Source: Archivesica marissinica (lineage: Eukaryota > Mollusca > Bivalvia > Venerida > Vesicomyidae). From it: DNA of 64,000 nt. Position numbers and translations under genes: made by a program. The notes beneath the pieces were generated by a model. The model worked only from the letters and a program-made list of their open reading frames with translations. It was not told where the DNA came from and did no database searches. Positions 47,769 to 59,819 of the stretch are shown one piece after another. Position 1 is the first letter of the stretch, and each line of letters starts with the position of its first letter. The stretch is taken from positions 85,280,712 to 85,344,711 of the forward strand of contig CM026404.1 in the NCBI GenBank assembly GCA_014843695.1. Direction: 5' to 3'.

Positions 47769-48002
47769 CCGTGATAGCTCAGTGGTTGCGAGTTCGCTTC
47801 ATGTGCGAAAGGCCCGGAGTTCGAGCCCTGCTGAAGCCGTTACGATTGTGTCCTTAGGTAATGCATTTAACTTCCACATGCCTCTTCTCTCTCCCTCTTG
47901 GCGATGGATTCCACCAGGAATGAGGTCTCGAGAGTGATTAATATAAGTTATAGGAACTTGTTTCGCAATCGAACTGAAATAAAGTTGTATAAACTAAAGT
48001 TT
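47769..48002 (+). mobile_element. SINE-C copy 1
   Basis: tRNA-like head gccgtgatagctcagtggtt (A box) with B box gagttcgagccc. The body reads ttacgattgtgtccttaggt and ggcgatggattccaccagga. The tail gagagtgattaatataagtt then cttgtttcgcaatcg matches the 3' UTR of the LINE at 29962-30605, as in SINE-B. Confidence 0.88.
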
Positions 48003-48636
48003 ATGATCATAGTTTGCCATGTTCTGTTCTGTTCTGTTCGTAACCTCATCCGGCTGAAATATCTCCGAACGAAACGTCTTTTCACCGTATTGTTGTCATA
48101 TAGTAGTTGTCACGCAGTTAGGTAATACATGACCATTCTTCTTTACAGCAACACATGATAAATGTACATTATGAGTTTCACTAAGAACTATTTTGACACT
48201 ACGACCCGGAAGCAATCTCGATGTGGTGCGACCCCCGCTGAATAGCATACACGACACGTGTCGTCAAGTCTAATACATAGCGAAGTTAATCATAATACAT
48301 GGTGGCAAGAGCTATTTCATTTAAGCGGACTACATTTGCCATTATCACATATACTTTTAAAAAAAACACGTATAGGTCTGTATTATAACAAGCACAGAGC
48401 TAGCTCGGTTATTCCGATAGAGCACATATATCTCCATAAAGAGGTAGTTATGTAGATGAACAGGCGTGTAACATTGATATTGTCTGTAAATGAGATTTTA
48501 ATATTTAAATACGGAGATTTTTAACGAAACAAATTGTTTTGCTTCACAAACCGTAGCATTTAATAGATTAATTCCGACGTTCTGTTGACTTGTTATTTTA
48601 TAATAGTGTTTACTCATACATATATTTTATAATTAG
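48003..48636. other. No gene seen
   Basis: Contains a short ttctgttctgttctgttc run at about 48020, similar to the one at 61030-61055, which may mark a non-LTR 3' end. Nothing else was recognised. Confidence 0.5.
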
Positions 48637-48841
48637 TTAATCCTTTCCCCCACAGAAGCACCTCTTGACCAATACGACATACATTGACAATGTAGTAGCC
48701 AAACCAATGTTCATAATAAAGGTTAGAATCTCATGTAGTTCCAGTAATATCTATGGAGGTGGGATAGAGAGCTAAATGACTGTTGTTTGTATGGAGATAT
48801 AATATTATATTAACCTAAACCTCTATGAAGGAAAGGGTTAA
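48637..48841 (-). mobile_element. TTAA-CCCTTTCC MITE, short form
   Basis: 205-bp element. Ends: ttaatcctttccccccacag on the left and ctatgaaggaaagggttaa on the right. On the minus strand its interior (ggttaatataatattatatc, atttagct, cccacctccatagatattac) matches a single unit of the expanded element at 56460-57406. It lacks a roughly 28-bp segment around the word gtggataagtag. Confidence 0.88.
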
Positions 48842-48867
48842 GGTAGAAAATATACTAAGTTATACCA

Positions 48868-49110
48868 TTATTATTTCACAACGATTGTGAAACAAGTTTT
48901 AACAACTGCTATTAAGCACTCTCGCTGGCGCAGATGGATGCATGTACAAATGACCGTTCTCCTTCGTGTTGGAAGAAACAACCGGAGTACCAGGATAAAC
49001 CACACACTCATTTCGGATATGGAGACCACCGAACTATCTCGCGTACTTCCCAGGTGGAGGATCGAACCCGGTGAGAAACGAGCTTGCTAACCACAGCCCT
49101 ACTCCCGACG
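48868..49110 (-). mobile_element. SINE-B copy 1
   Basis: The tail ttatttcacaacgattgtga starts at about 48871, and the head ends near 49110 (gctaaccacagccctactcc). B box region ggatcgaacccgg. Divergent from the other copies. It begins 27 bp after the MITE at 48637-48841. Confidence 0.8.
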
Positions 49111-49439
49111 TCAATGAGCATGTAGTAGTAAGTTCTTGATTATCTTTATTTATGGATGGTAAGACATTAAAATCAATGCACAAACAAAGAACATATTTGC
49201 AATATGGCTTTCACGTAATACAAGAAATGACATGTATTGAATGTTTGAAAATACAGCTAGTTCGTATATGTGTAAAATGTTAATCATTTGGTTTTTGTAT
49301 GTAAGTAAATATTTTATAAGTGTGACATGTCAAGTTAGACATACACCATTGCTCTAAACCTCCCTCAGTTTAGAGGATCATGTAGTTCTTCCTCTGTTTT
49401 GATTGAAATCTTGAAAACATAAATATTGTCTGATTTGGT
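49111..49439. other. No feature seen
   Basis: AT-rich spacer without recognisable features. Confidence 0.5.
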
Positions 49440-49958
49440 TTAAAGCGACACTACATCAGTGAAAATGCAAGATTCTACAGAATGTATTTTCCTATTATGT
49501 GGTATAATTTGTTTCCAAATATTTGCCTCAAAAACTGAGTATTTCAACTAATAAACAAACGTCGTACGCGGTTTGTTGACATAACAAAATAATGTAAATA
49601 GGGTCGATATCCATGCGTAATGCAACTCGTGTATCCCGAATAACACGATTTATGGAACAGATTTATCGTTATATCTCACAGTTGTGCCTGTACATATTTA
49701 TTTTTGTAGACTTAGTTAATTTATCTCTAAACGACATTATCTCGCGTATTGACTCCGATGTCAAACAAACGGCAATTTAGGAGCATGGATGACCGTTATT
49801 TGAAATCCTACTTTCAATTTTGCTAGTTTATAGACCACAAACACACTGTTTACTAATTCAATGTTTAGTGTTCGAATGAAGAGTTCGGAAGAATTTGCAG
49901 TAGCAATGCATTTATTCGTGAAAAAATGCATTGTTTTTGCGATGTAATTCCGCTTTAA
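49440..49958 (+). mobile_element. 520-bp TTAA-flanked MITE, copy 3 (best ends)
   Basis: TTAA at both edges. The left end ttaaagcgacactacatcag and the right end gatgtaattccgctttaa form imperfect terminal inverted repeats of roughly 20 bp. This copy defines the family limits. Confidence 0.88.
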
Positions 49959-50515
49959 GCTGTTCCGAAAACATTTTTTAGGTAGGGTGACCCTCTTTAT
50001 TTTCAGTATTTTGGCAGATTTCCAACTTTTTTTCACAATTTAAAATTCACAGCCCTGACTTAAACATTACTACACACATTTACAATAATACTAAACACAC
50101 CCTGGACCTATATCGCAACAGTATGTTATATGTGACACCCTGGACCTATATATCAACAGTATGTTATATGTGCCACCCTGGACCTATATCGCAACATTAT
50201 GTTAAATGTTAAGACGCGATGTTATTGCATTGGGACAAGAAGCGTAATAACCTACTTGTCTACAGAATACTTCTGTAATGTAACTATGTCCTAGACTCGC
50301 TAGCTCATTTACTGTGCACAATTCTGTGGTAATTTAACGTGTGATTGTTTCACCAATGAGTATCTATTTGCAGGAACTGGCTCAGTCACTCTTGTTGCCA
50401 GGACTATGGCAGACAATATAATCATTCCAGTGAGCAGACATATATAATGCTGAAGTCCAGTCTCATCATATATACCGTGCACGTAAATATATCGACGGTA
50501 AAATATGATTATTTT
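49959..50515. other. Spacer with a 38-bp triplicate
   Basis: Three copies of ccctggacctatat plus cagtatgttatatgtg start at 50100, 50138 and 50176. Otherwise no feature. Confidence 0.75.
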
Positions 50516-50791
50516 GTTTATGTTTATTTATCGTCGCTACCGGTTGCCCATATGAACAACGCCTCCTGAAGGGATTAGTTATTTTATATTTTTGGAGGAT
50601 AGTGTAATGATACAGACAGAGACCCATTCCAGAGTCTCCTCTGGTTCTTTTACGTGCACGGTGTAAAGCATCGACACGAGACCTCCGTTTAACGTCCCAT
50701 CTGAAAGACTGTTAATTTTATTAGGGTCAGATGGGGGATCGAACCCGCTATCCCTGGATTACGAGTCCAGCGTGTTATCACTGGACTACAT
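50516..50791 (-). mobile_element. SINE-A copy 4
   Basis: Full-length layout: tail tgtttatttatcgtcgctac at the left, body with ctctggttcttttacgtgca, head ending tgttatcactggactacatg at the right. B box gatcgaacccgc. Confidence 0.92.
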
Positions 50792-51031
50792 GGTAGTCGT
50801 TTGACGCGGAAACAAACAAACAATTTGACGCGGAAAATCAATTAGTACTGGGCAAACAAATGATGGAACTGTACGTGTATATTGTATTGTCATACACACA
50901 AACGCACACAGCTGCAACCCGTCGCTAGACAGTGAACATACAATATTGTATAGATAGAATAACTAGAGTAAATAGGTTTCTGTAGACATTCTGATGCGCA
51001 TGAATTCTGCCGCCACTTATTCTTATTGTTT

Positions 51032-51260
51032 TTAACCCATTCAACACCAAGTAACTCACATGGACTGGTCCATGATATTCTTAGACCAATACATTACATT
51101 TGGACCAGTTCATTTATCAAAATGGGTAATTTTGTCTAAAAATAGCAATATTACTGGCAAAAAGTGCAGATCCTGATGAGACGGCTCGTCACGAGCCGGC
51201 TCATCTGGATCTACACTTTTTGTAAGCCTATTTAGATGTCTGTGGTGTTGAACGGGTTAA
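51032..51260. mobile_element. TTAA-CCCATTCAACACCA MITE
   Basis: 229 bp. Inverted ends ttaacccattcaacacca and tggtgttgaacgggttaa differ by one base, and TTAA closes both edges. An inner hairpin surrounds ggctcgtcacgagcc (about 51183-51197). It has no coding capacity. SINE-B copy 2 starts two bases after its right edge. Confidence 0.88.
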
Positions 51261-51262
51261 CT

Positions 51263-51476
51263 ATTTATTTTACAACGATTGCGAAGCAAGTTTTAACAAC
51301 TTATATTAATCACTCTCGTTGGCGCAGATGAAAGCGTAAATGTGGTCATTCGTATGGGAGGTAACCGGAGTACCCGGAGAAGCCCATCGTACCATCTCAC
51401 ATACTTCCCGGTCCGAGGATCGAACCCAGCTTGCATTGGTGAGAAACGAGCTCGCTAACCACTGCGCTAATCGGAC
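51263..51476 (-). mobile_element. SINE-B copy 2 with legible LINE coding tail
   Basis: Minus strand: head gtccgattagcgcagtggtt from 51475, B box gggttcgatcctc, then agtatgtgagatggtacgat, then a tail shared with the LINE at 29962-30605. From 51371 down to 51306 the tail reads ...SHTNDHIYAFICANESD and stop, 20 of 21 residues identical to the LINE frame. Confidence 0.92.
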
Positions 51477-52440
51477 ATGAATTCTGCCACTCTAACGTGC
51501 AATGCACAGCAATAATCCCGCCCTGGTTACTTGTATGACGCACATGGATATTGCCGACACAAATGATAAGTTCTGATATTATATCTTAATTTCTGTCGCA
51601 TCTATGTACTGACTGATAAATGCATTTGGGCGACTGAGTTTTCTATGAAGATTAAAATACACATCATCTAAAAGTGATGGTTTTGCCTATTGTAATTATT
51701 ATAACTAGATGTTTAGAGGGCTATGAGGGCTACTGTAATCTCAGTGTGTGTTCGGTTTTCATATCTCCGACTGTCGCCCACACACTAATGTGTGCCAGCG
51801 ACAGTCGAAGGTAGACCGGATGAATACAATACCCGATGCATGTATACATTATATAGTCTAAGACTGCATATATATAAATATATGTTTACCATTTCTAATA
51901 CAGTTATGTGACGAGAATACCTTGTTACATGTGCAATGTCGCGTTGTACTATAATACTGTGGTCGACCTGTCACAAAACAATAAAGTCTTGCACCCATAT
52001 CCATCCAGCATCCGACATTTTACATTAAAATTACAAGTTATGTACTTAAATACTTTTAGTTAAGACTACGAAGTTTAAAATATGTGCACTATGGTAATAC
52101 AATGTGGATTAAGAACAAGTGGACTGTCTAAATGTGTATCTGTACTATGATAGTTCATAACTGATCCCCGAGTACATATAATTATAACGAGTCATACAGA
52201 TATATAGCCGATAATAACAGATCTCCCATACACATGGGAAATTATAATTGTGTTTATATATCACATTTATGTCCTCAGCCCACTACGTCGTTTGGACATC
52301 TTTTTTAAACATATTTAAGAAAGACCAAACTAATATGGGTCACCCTTAAACACATAAATATATAACTAAACCCATATTTCGTTGCAGTAAGCTGCAATAA
52401 GTGAAAGTTCATTTTCGCTTGAAACACGAATTCTCAGTTC
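51477..52440. other. No gene seen
   Basis: Single-copy-looking DNA. A lone catgaattctgccactc (51476-51492) is one isolated unit of the 34-bp repeat found at 52443. No exon or element was recognised. Confidence 0.5.
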
Positions 52441-52605
52441 AGGTGACGCACATGAATTCTGCCGATTCCCAATTCTGTGACGCACATGAATTCTGCCGAT
52501 TCCCAATTCTGTGACGCACATGAATTCTGCCGATTCAAATTCTTATGCACATGAATTATGCCGCCCCAAATTGTGACGTACATGAATTCCGCCGCCCCAA
52601 ATTAA
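52441..52605 (+). repeat. 34-bp minisatellite
   Basis: About five units of gtgacgcacatgaattctgc plus cgattcccaattct, the last two diverged. Isolated single units occur near 50995 and 51476, so the unit is dispersed as well as tandem. Confidence 0.85.
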
Positions 52606-52929
52606 GATACAAATGAATGATGCCGTCAACAATTTCTCTGCTGCCACATCTACGGGCCCAACTTGCACAGGACGCCTTTGATAAGATAGCACAGCCAAAC
52701 ACGTTTCATGTTTGACGGCAGACGACCAGAAGCAGACAAACACACACATTTGTTTTATTTATGTAAATGATCGGTATTCTGTTATTCCAACGTCACTTGT
52801 CTGACAATTACCGCCATTACTTATGTTATTCCTGTAGCCTAGAAATGTATTTATGAAATGAATGGATGGAAAGCAACTACCAGTGTTCGAACACGGCTAT
52901 AACATGAACGTAATATAATTAGAGATCAA

Positions 52930-53215
52930 TGTAACAGATGGTCTAGCAGTCAAAAGTATCCAGGGATCGTAGGTTCGATCCCCCGTCTGACCCTAATAAA
53001 ATTAACAGTCTTTCAGATGGGACGTTAAACCGAGGTCTCATGTGGGTGCTGTACACCGTGCACGTAAAAGACCCAGATGAGGCTCTGGAATGGGTCTCTG
53101 TCTGTATCATGCACTATCCTCCAAAAATCTAAAATGACTAATCTCTTCAGGAGGTGTCGCTCATATGGGTATCCGGTAGCGACGATAAATAAACGTACCC
53201 CCCCCCCCAACACAC
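52930..53215 (+). mobile_element. SINE-A copy 5
   Basis: Plus orientation. The head is degraded before the B box (tatccagggatcgtaggttc), the body is typical, and the tail gacgataaataaacgtac is followed by a C run at 53207-53215. Confidence 0.85.
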
Positions 53216-53635
53216 ACACAAAAGTCTCCCGGACGCTTAAGAAATAGAGAATCCTGAACAAAATTATTGCAAACAGACGTCATTTGGAATATTCGGACAT
53301 ATTTAGCTGCCAATACTTGATCAGTTACATCAATAGAAATTAAGAAATAGCCACCTATTTAGGATATATATGAGAGTTTAAGGTTTAGTCAACCGATACA
53401 TGAAATGTTCGACGAAAATGCGTTTTAATGGATCAAAGTAGATTTAAGTTTGAACAAATATCAATATACATACATTACATACTAACTGGGTGTAAGTGCT
53501 TAGAGACCAGAGCAGCCTCTGATTAGATCATAGATGGATGGATTGACAATATATACTTATATAGTTCACGTAAATAATTGTCTATAAATGAAGCAATGTA
53601 CATATTATTACATAGATAACAATTACCACTGGTTC
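53216..53635. other. No feature seen
   Basis: Spacer without recognisable gene or repeat structure. Confidence 0.5.
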
Positions 53636-53812
53636 GAACCCCCTCTCCCATAAGGCCGTGTCTCTTTATATGAAAACGTTGGCAGTTCAGTTTCTTACGG
53701 AGGTTGGTGCACCAGTACTTGCTAAGCGCTGGAGCCTGTTCAGAAAAGGTGCTGTTAGGTAAATAGCCCGTCGCTCAAATGGGCAACCGATAGTGACGTT
53801 AAATAAACCGCT
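53636..53812 (+). mobile_element. SINE-E copy 2, headless
   Basis: Starts at a B-box remnant (ggttcgaaccccc). Body ttcttacggaggttggtgca and gctaagcgctggagcctgtt. Tail tcgctcaaatgggcaaccga then gacgttaaataaacc. Fused directly to a SINE-C piece. Confidence 0.8.
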
Positions 53813-53980
53813 GGAGCCGTTACGATTGTGGCCTTAGGCAAGGCATTTAAATTCCACGTTGTCTCTTCTCTCTCCCTTGTGGTGATGGATTCCATCAGAA
53901 ATGAGGTCTCGAGAGTGATTAGTATAAGTTGTAATAATTTGTTTCGCAATCGAGCTAAAATAAATTTGTATTAAAAAAAA
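53813..53980 (+). mobile_element. SINE-C copy 2, headless
   Basis: gagccgttacgattgtggcc through gatggattccatcagaaatg to the tail gagagtgattagtataagtt and tttcgcaatcgagc, then A-rich runs to about 53990. The tRNA head is missing, and SINE-E sequence replaces it. Confidence 0.8.
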
Positions 53981-54249
53981 ACTAAAAAAAAACTACGACG
54001 CTGTAAAATAGTATAGCAGTGTTTTGCACATATACGTATTAATGTTGGATTGGTGAAGAATTAAGTGATACATTTCTTTCTTAGACATAGTGCAGGAAAA
54101 CGATCACAGATAATAGACGCGTCAACATTCTTGATACACCGATCTATAATGGCATGCATTTCATCCTCAACATCATTACACAGTACGAATACGAATATGG
54201 CATCAAGGTTTCACCGCAGTTTCGTAGGTTCCAGTAGAAAATCATTTTT

Positions 54250-54500
54250 ATAACGTTTTAAACTTTATTTATTTTACAACGATTGCGAAGCAAGTTCTAA
54301 CAACTTATATTAATCCCTCTCGTTGGCGCGGATGAAAGCGTAAATGTGGGAGGAAACAGGTCATTCGTGTGGGAGGAAACCGGAGTACCCGGAGAAAAAC
54401 CACCTGTCAGATCTGGCGATCACAGTACCATCTCACATACTTCCCTGTACGAGGATCGAACCTAGGTTGCATTGGTGAGAAGCGAGCGATTATACCGTTG
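54250..54500 (-). mobile_element. SINE-B copy 3
   Basis: Tail ttttaaactttatttatttt at the left edge, same UTR as the LINE. A 19-base stretch (gtgggaggaaac region, 54346-54380) is duplicated. B box region ggatcgaacctagg. The head is decayed after agcgagcg. Confidence 0.85.
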
Positions 54501-54711
54501 AACGTTATACTAGTATTGCAGAGCCAAGTAAGTACAAAAATAACACGAATTAATAAATGACTAAATTCCAATCCTATGTTTTTACGTAGAAAGTTCTGGA
54601 CACAGATATATTCTAACCATGGTGTAACCATGGAGTTGTTGCTTAGAAATCCTGGTTACTCTCTTATGTTATATTACAAATTTTCAACAATTTATTTTGT
54701 AGATCTACCCA

Positions 54712-54956
54712 CATGTGTGTGTTTTAAGTTTATTTATCGTCGCTACCGGTTGCCCATATGAGCGACGCCTCCTGAAGAGATTAGTCATTTTAGATGTTGG
54801 AGGATAGTACAATGATACAGAGAGAGACCCATTCCAGAGTCTCCTCTGGTTCGTTTACGTGCACGGTGTAAAGCACCGACACGAGACCTCGGTTTAACGT
54901 CCCATCTGAAAGACTGTTAATTTTATTAGGGTCAGACGGGGGATCGAACCTGGCAG
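54712..54956 (-). mobile_element. SINE-A copy 6, head lost
   Basis: Tail and body intact from 54720, ending abruptly after gggggatcgaacctgg (the B box). A MITE fragment follows at once, so the A-box half was deleted. Confidence 0.88.
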
Positions 54957-55126
54957 ATACAATCAATTTTGCAAACAGCATAGAGTCAGATCAGATTAGG
55001 TTATATGCTGTTTGCTATTCGGATTGTGAAGTTAAAACATGTGGCTGAATAGCGTAGCGCCGCGTCTGATCAGGATCTATGTTGTTTGCAAATGTGAATT
55101 TCTTTACTCAGCACGTAAAGGGTTAA
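54957..55126 (-). mobile_element. TTAA-CCCTTTACGTGC MITE, truncated
   Basis: The right edge cagcacgtaaagggttaa gives a TTAA-CCCTTT terminus on the minus strand. The interior has inverted repeats of tttgcaaacagcata and tatgctgtttgc. The other terminus is missing at the junction with SINE-A copy 6. Confidence 0.65.
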
Positions 55127-56459
55127 ACAACAAATAGTATTTTTATTTAGGCTGAAAACAGTCCAACCGTGCGCTGGAGCGTCGTGTTTAGACGACCATA
55201 AATGAAGTAATCAATGACGTCACTGACAGTTTGAGTCCAAAAACGTTCGCGTTGACAAAAGGCAGCGGCTAGGTACCAGACGTGCAGAGCAGTGAGAAAT
55301 AAAATATGTTATTTCCTTGTTTCCATTTAAACAATATAATAACACATTTTCTTACAGTATAAAGTTCTATATGTCATTGAAAAGCATACAATAAATCGTT
55401 TTATTGTGTCCTAATGAAGAAAAATAAAGGCACGTGGGACTTATATTATGTATGTATAAAATAACAATCTACTAATGTCCTCATGCAGCTATTCATCAAT
55501 GGGGGGGGGGTCAATGGTCCAGCGTCCAAGACGTTGAACGAGTACGATCGCCCGCCCATCACACATATATTCCAACAAATAAAATGACTGATATACTTTT
55601 GAATGCGCCACGACGTTGTGATGGCAAAGCTATATGAACTCATCAAACAATGTATTATTCGGGTCATCGTTGCTATGATACCGTCTCGTGGTCAGTTTTA
55701 ATTGCAAAACTCGGGAATAAAGCCAAAATCAAAAAATTGTGTATGATTATGAATAATTTAGACAAATGTGTAAACCCAGAGGTACGAGGTATGCATTTTT
55801 TGTAAATATAGTTTCCATATACCTGTATGTAAGGATTTAAATGTTGCTTATGTGACAAGGTCATTTATAAATTGTAAAAATCTTACTCAGTTATTAAACT
55901 CCACAAAGACGCACCGAAACATAAAACACACTATATAAAGATGTTATCCGAAAGAAGATCGAAATGCAATTGCTGTTGATCGTTGGAGCAGACGACACAG
56001 CAGACGATCAACTCTCCCGTGAAATATTTGCCTGTGGCCGATTTGCGGAGACACTCTGTGAAACAGTGAGATATGCTGCTGTAACTAAACACTTTAGATC
56101 ACTAACTGATGGCTGTTACTTGTCAATTACCGACGTTGCCATTTGCCAAAACGCCGATGTCTGATATTTATTCCTCCGGCAAACATATATGTCATTTCCA
56201 TATACAATATTAATTTTCATTTTTATTCCAATCTCCTCGCAAGGATAAACACAGATCAAAGTCCACATCGTGCATAGCCATTCCATCAATAATATTACAA
56301 ACGACTTCTATTACATTTGAATATCAATTACATAAAAATTATATGAAATCTAAATTCGGTTTGGTTAGTAGAGATATTAGTCGAGATAAAAAAAAATCAA
56401 TTCAGCAGTTAGAAATACAATGTAGTAAGACATAATGACATTATCTACTATACAGCCAT
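55127..56459. other. No gene seen
   Basis: Includes a run of ten G at about 55501 and a 66-codon plus-strand frame at 55964-56164. That frame has no recognised domain, and I do not call it a gene. The rest is AT-rich and featureless. Confidence 0.45.
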
Positions 56460-57406
56460 TTAACCCTTTCCTTCATAGAGATTTAGGTTAATATACTATT
56501 ATATCTCCTTACAAACGACACCCATTTAGCTATCATGCAGTGGATAAGTAGTCGCCATATCTATCCCACTTCCATAGATATTACTGGTACTACATAGAGG
56601 TTTAGGTTAATATACTATTATATCTCCTTACAAACGACACCCATTTAGCTATCATGCAGTGGATAAGTAGTCGCCATATCTATCCCACCTCCATAGATAT
56701 TACTGGGACTACAAGATTTAGGTTAATATACTATTATATCTCCATACTACAACAGCCATTTAGCTATCATGCAGTGGATAAGTAGTCGCCATATCTATCC
56801 CACCTCCATAGATATTACTGGTACTACATAGAGATTTAGGTTAATATACTATATATCTCCATACATACACAGCCATTTAGCTATCATGCAGTGGATAAGT
56901 AGTCGCCATATCTATCCCACCTCCATAGATATTACTGGTACTACATAGAGATTTAGGTTAATATACTATTATATCTCCATACATACAACAGCCATTTAGC
57001 TATCATGCAGTGGATAAGTAGTTGCCATATCTATCCCACCTCCATAGATATTACTGGGACTACAAGAGATTTAGGTTAATATACTATTATATCTCCATAC
57101 ATACAACAGCCATTTAGCTATCATGCAGTGGATAAGTAGTCGCCATATCTATCCCACCTCAATAGATATTACTGGTACTACATAGAGATTTAGGTTAATA
57201 TACTATTATATCTCCTTACATACAACAGCCATTTAGCTATCATGCAGTGGATAAGTAGTCGCCATATCAATCCCACCTCCATGGATATTACTGGGACTAC
57301 AGGAAATTCTGGCCTTTATTATGAACATTGGTTTGGCTACTACATTGTCAATGTATGTCGTATTGGTAATGGCGTCAAAAAGTGCTTCTATGAGGGAAAG
57401 GGTTAA
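56460..57406 (+). mobile_element. TTAA-CCCTTTCC MITE with internal 118-bp tandem array
   Basis: Inverted ends ttaaccctttccttcataga and its complement at 57387-57406, with TTAA on both edges. Between them seven units of 115-119 bp repeat, with gtggataag landmarks at 56541, 56660, 56775, 56892, 57011, 57129 and 57248. Each carries ggttaatatactattatatc and cccacctccatagatattac. The same family has a 205-bp single-unit form at 48637-48841. Confidence 0.92.
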
Positions 57407-58673
57407 CTAATTATTTACATAATAAAAACTGACGTCTGTAGAATAATAAAACAGGTCTTGGCACAATTACAAATACTTTTTGGTTTGAAAACAGGAAACA
57501 ATATTTATCAGACAGTGAGTAAAACTTGATATTACGCAGATAAGTTTTAGCGAACAAAACTGGGCTCATATCATATTAAACTGGGCAATTCAGTAATGCG
57601 TGTAGCTCATGCTCAATAGTATCAATATAACAAAATGGACATATCCTAGAATCCTCAAACATGCAGGTGATTATGTTCCAAGATGATTATTTTCTAAGAT
57701 GATTATATTCAAAAGTTGTTTAGTGGATTACTGTCTAGACGGCTGTAAGAGGATAGGTGATGTAGGTGGTTACCTCTCACAATCGTTTTAGATTCAAGCG
57801 TGAATAACTATTATACAATAACGCGCACTATTCCTTTATTCCAATGAACAATACTTTCCAGCACTCAAAGTTTATCAACAGTTTATTACTGGAAACCTAA
57901 ATATCAATATTGATTGATCATTAAAATCGATACTGCTCATACAGTTTGCATTTATCAAGATATCTCTGACTTTATAACTTGGCGGATATTGTTCTGAAGT
58001 TTGGGGTTTCGGGGAGAGGCAGCAAGCAGCTTATTATGGCCGCAATTAAAACTCTTTTTTGTTAAATTCTTTTAGTCCATTTTTAGTATTCTATTAAACG
58101 TATCCCGTCATTTTTTATTCCAATCTAAGTAACAATTATCTTGGAAAACTTAATTATATTAGTACTATGTACCTCGAAACAAACTGATAACAAAATTGAC
58201 CTTTTGGAAAGGGCTGTTGCTAATGGTTTCAAAACGGGTAGCTCATTCCTTTTGTACCTTGAAAATGTCATGTATATGGAGATTGTCAGGCTTCATGTAT
58301 GATAGTAATGATATTGTGATATGTAATTGTAAATTGTTATCCTCATTGTGAAAAAAGTGCACCAATATATCAATACATTATTTTTTAGTTTTAGGGTCCA
58401 CAGCAATATGAAAACGGATTCGACAGTTAGCATTTGCTCGTTTCGGCCGTTTCAGGGTTGGGCCCTACAAGGTCGACAACCATATGATCCCGGAATCCCA
58501 CGTTGCCGCTGCAAGTTTCTGTGATTACAGGGCATTGATAAATTTAAAATTGGGCCAACAGTCTTACCCATGCATAATTAGAGATGATGATCACCCATGC
58601 ATACATGTGCATACAATATACATACATTAAATGCAAACATATAAAAAGCAAATGAATTGCCAAATAACAATAG
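57407..58673. other. No feature seen
   Basis: Long single-copy-looking stretch without tRNA boxes, inverted repeats or coding signals that I could recognise. Confidence 0.5.
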
Positions 58674-58886
58674 ACGGATATGTAGTCCAGTGGTAACACG
58701 CTGGACTGGTAATCCAGGGATCACAAGTTCGATCCCCCATCTGACCTTAATAAAATTAACAGTCTTTCAGATGGGACGTTAAACGAGGTCTCGCGTCGGT
58801 GCTTTACACCGTGCACGTAAAAGAACCAGAGGAGATTCTGGAATGGGTCTCTGTCTGTATCATTGCACTATCCTCCAAAAATCTCA
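58674..58886 (+). mobile_element. SINE-A copy 7, intact head, no tail
   Basis: Head tatgtagtccagtggtaaca (A box), cacgctggactggtaatcca (anticodon arm; loop position reads GGT) and B box agttcgatccc. The body is normal. It stops after ctatcctccaaaaatc, lacking the 3' tail. Confidence 0.92.
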
Positions 58887-59647
58887 TTTCTTCCTGATTT
58901 ACAAAATGTGAGAAGTAAAGTTAGTCATACCAAAATTCTCTATGATAGCGGACCATAACTTAGTCCTAGTCTCATTATTCTTATAACAATGGATACTTAA
59001 GTGGACAATCAGGTTCTCCACAATAACTAGGCATTTAGAACATAGTTACACAGTATGCTCTGTCATGTTGAACCCGGAGATTGTGGTGCTAACCGACTCA
59101 CATTGTTCCGTTATCTGGACAGAACGGTGGTAAAACAATGTTGGTGAAGTTCGCAGTGTACTGCCTGCAATGAGTAGTGTAATCCAGCAGTGAGCGATGT
59201 ATTCTATTTGTGAATGATGTGTAAATGCAAAGTTATTTATTTATTTTTAATCAAATAAAATTTGGATTTGTTTTTCGAAAATTGTTTAAGGGCCGGTTGG
59301 CTAACCGGAAACAGACCAACTACTCTACTTCAGCAATGAGCGGTGTGTCATGTTGGACAAGGGGAAACTGCCACTAACAGGCTCCCATTGTTTAATTGCG
59401 TTATCGGGACAGAACGGTTGTAAACATACGTTTAATTGTTTGTATAATAATATAATAATAGTCCACATACATGTATATTTATCCAGTTATATTTCGTATG
59501 CCGTATTTAGATAAGTCTGTACTTTAAATCCTGTTTTATTCTAAGATGCTTGTGGTTTTGGGTCGTTCTGATAATAAATTGTTTCAAATTGGCAGTCTTT
59601 GATGTTACTTGTCAAATTATGGCTATACCCCGAGTCTAGGTCTAAGT
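58887..59647. other. Spacer with a diverged local duplication
   Basis: 59062-59140 and 59348-59431 share gtcatgttg, ctcacattgtt or ctcccattgttt, cgttatc and ggacagaacgg in order, suggesting an old duplicated repeat. No gene was seen. Confidence 0.5.
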
Positions 59648-59792
59648 TAGCCTGGGAACAGGCGTCCATATATTTTGCCTGGTCAGTCAAATCAATATAT
59701 TTTAACACCGAGACTTTTAATTGGGCCGTATTGAGTTTCTGATCATGTCATTTTGGCAGAAGTTAAAAATCGACAGACTGGCACCCAGGCTA
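59648..59792. mobile_element. 145-bp MITE with 9-bp target duplication, copy 1
   Basis: Starts tagcctgggaac and ends cacccaggcta (9-bp terminal inverted repeat tagcctggg). It is flanked by perfect ggtctaagt at 59639-59647 and 59793-59801. A second copy of identical length is at 61109-61253. The 9-bp duplication suits a Mutator-like element. Confidence 0.88.
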
Positions 59793-59819
59793 GGTCTAAG
59801 TAGGCAACTTGAAACACCA

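Noticed and set aside
55964..56164. 66-codon frame beginning MQLLLIVGADDTADD
   Set aside because: No known motif, no splice or promoter evidence, and the length is compatible with chance.
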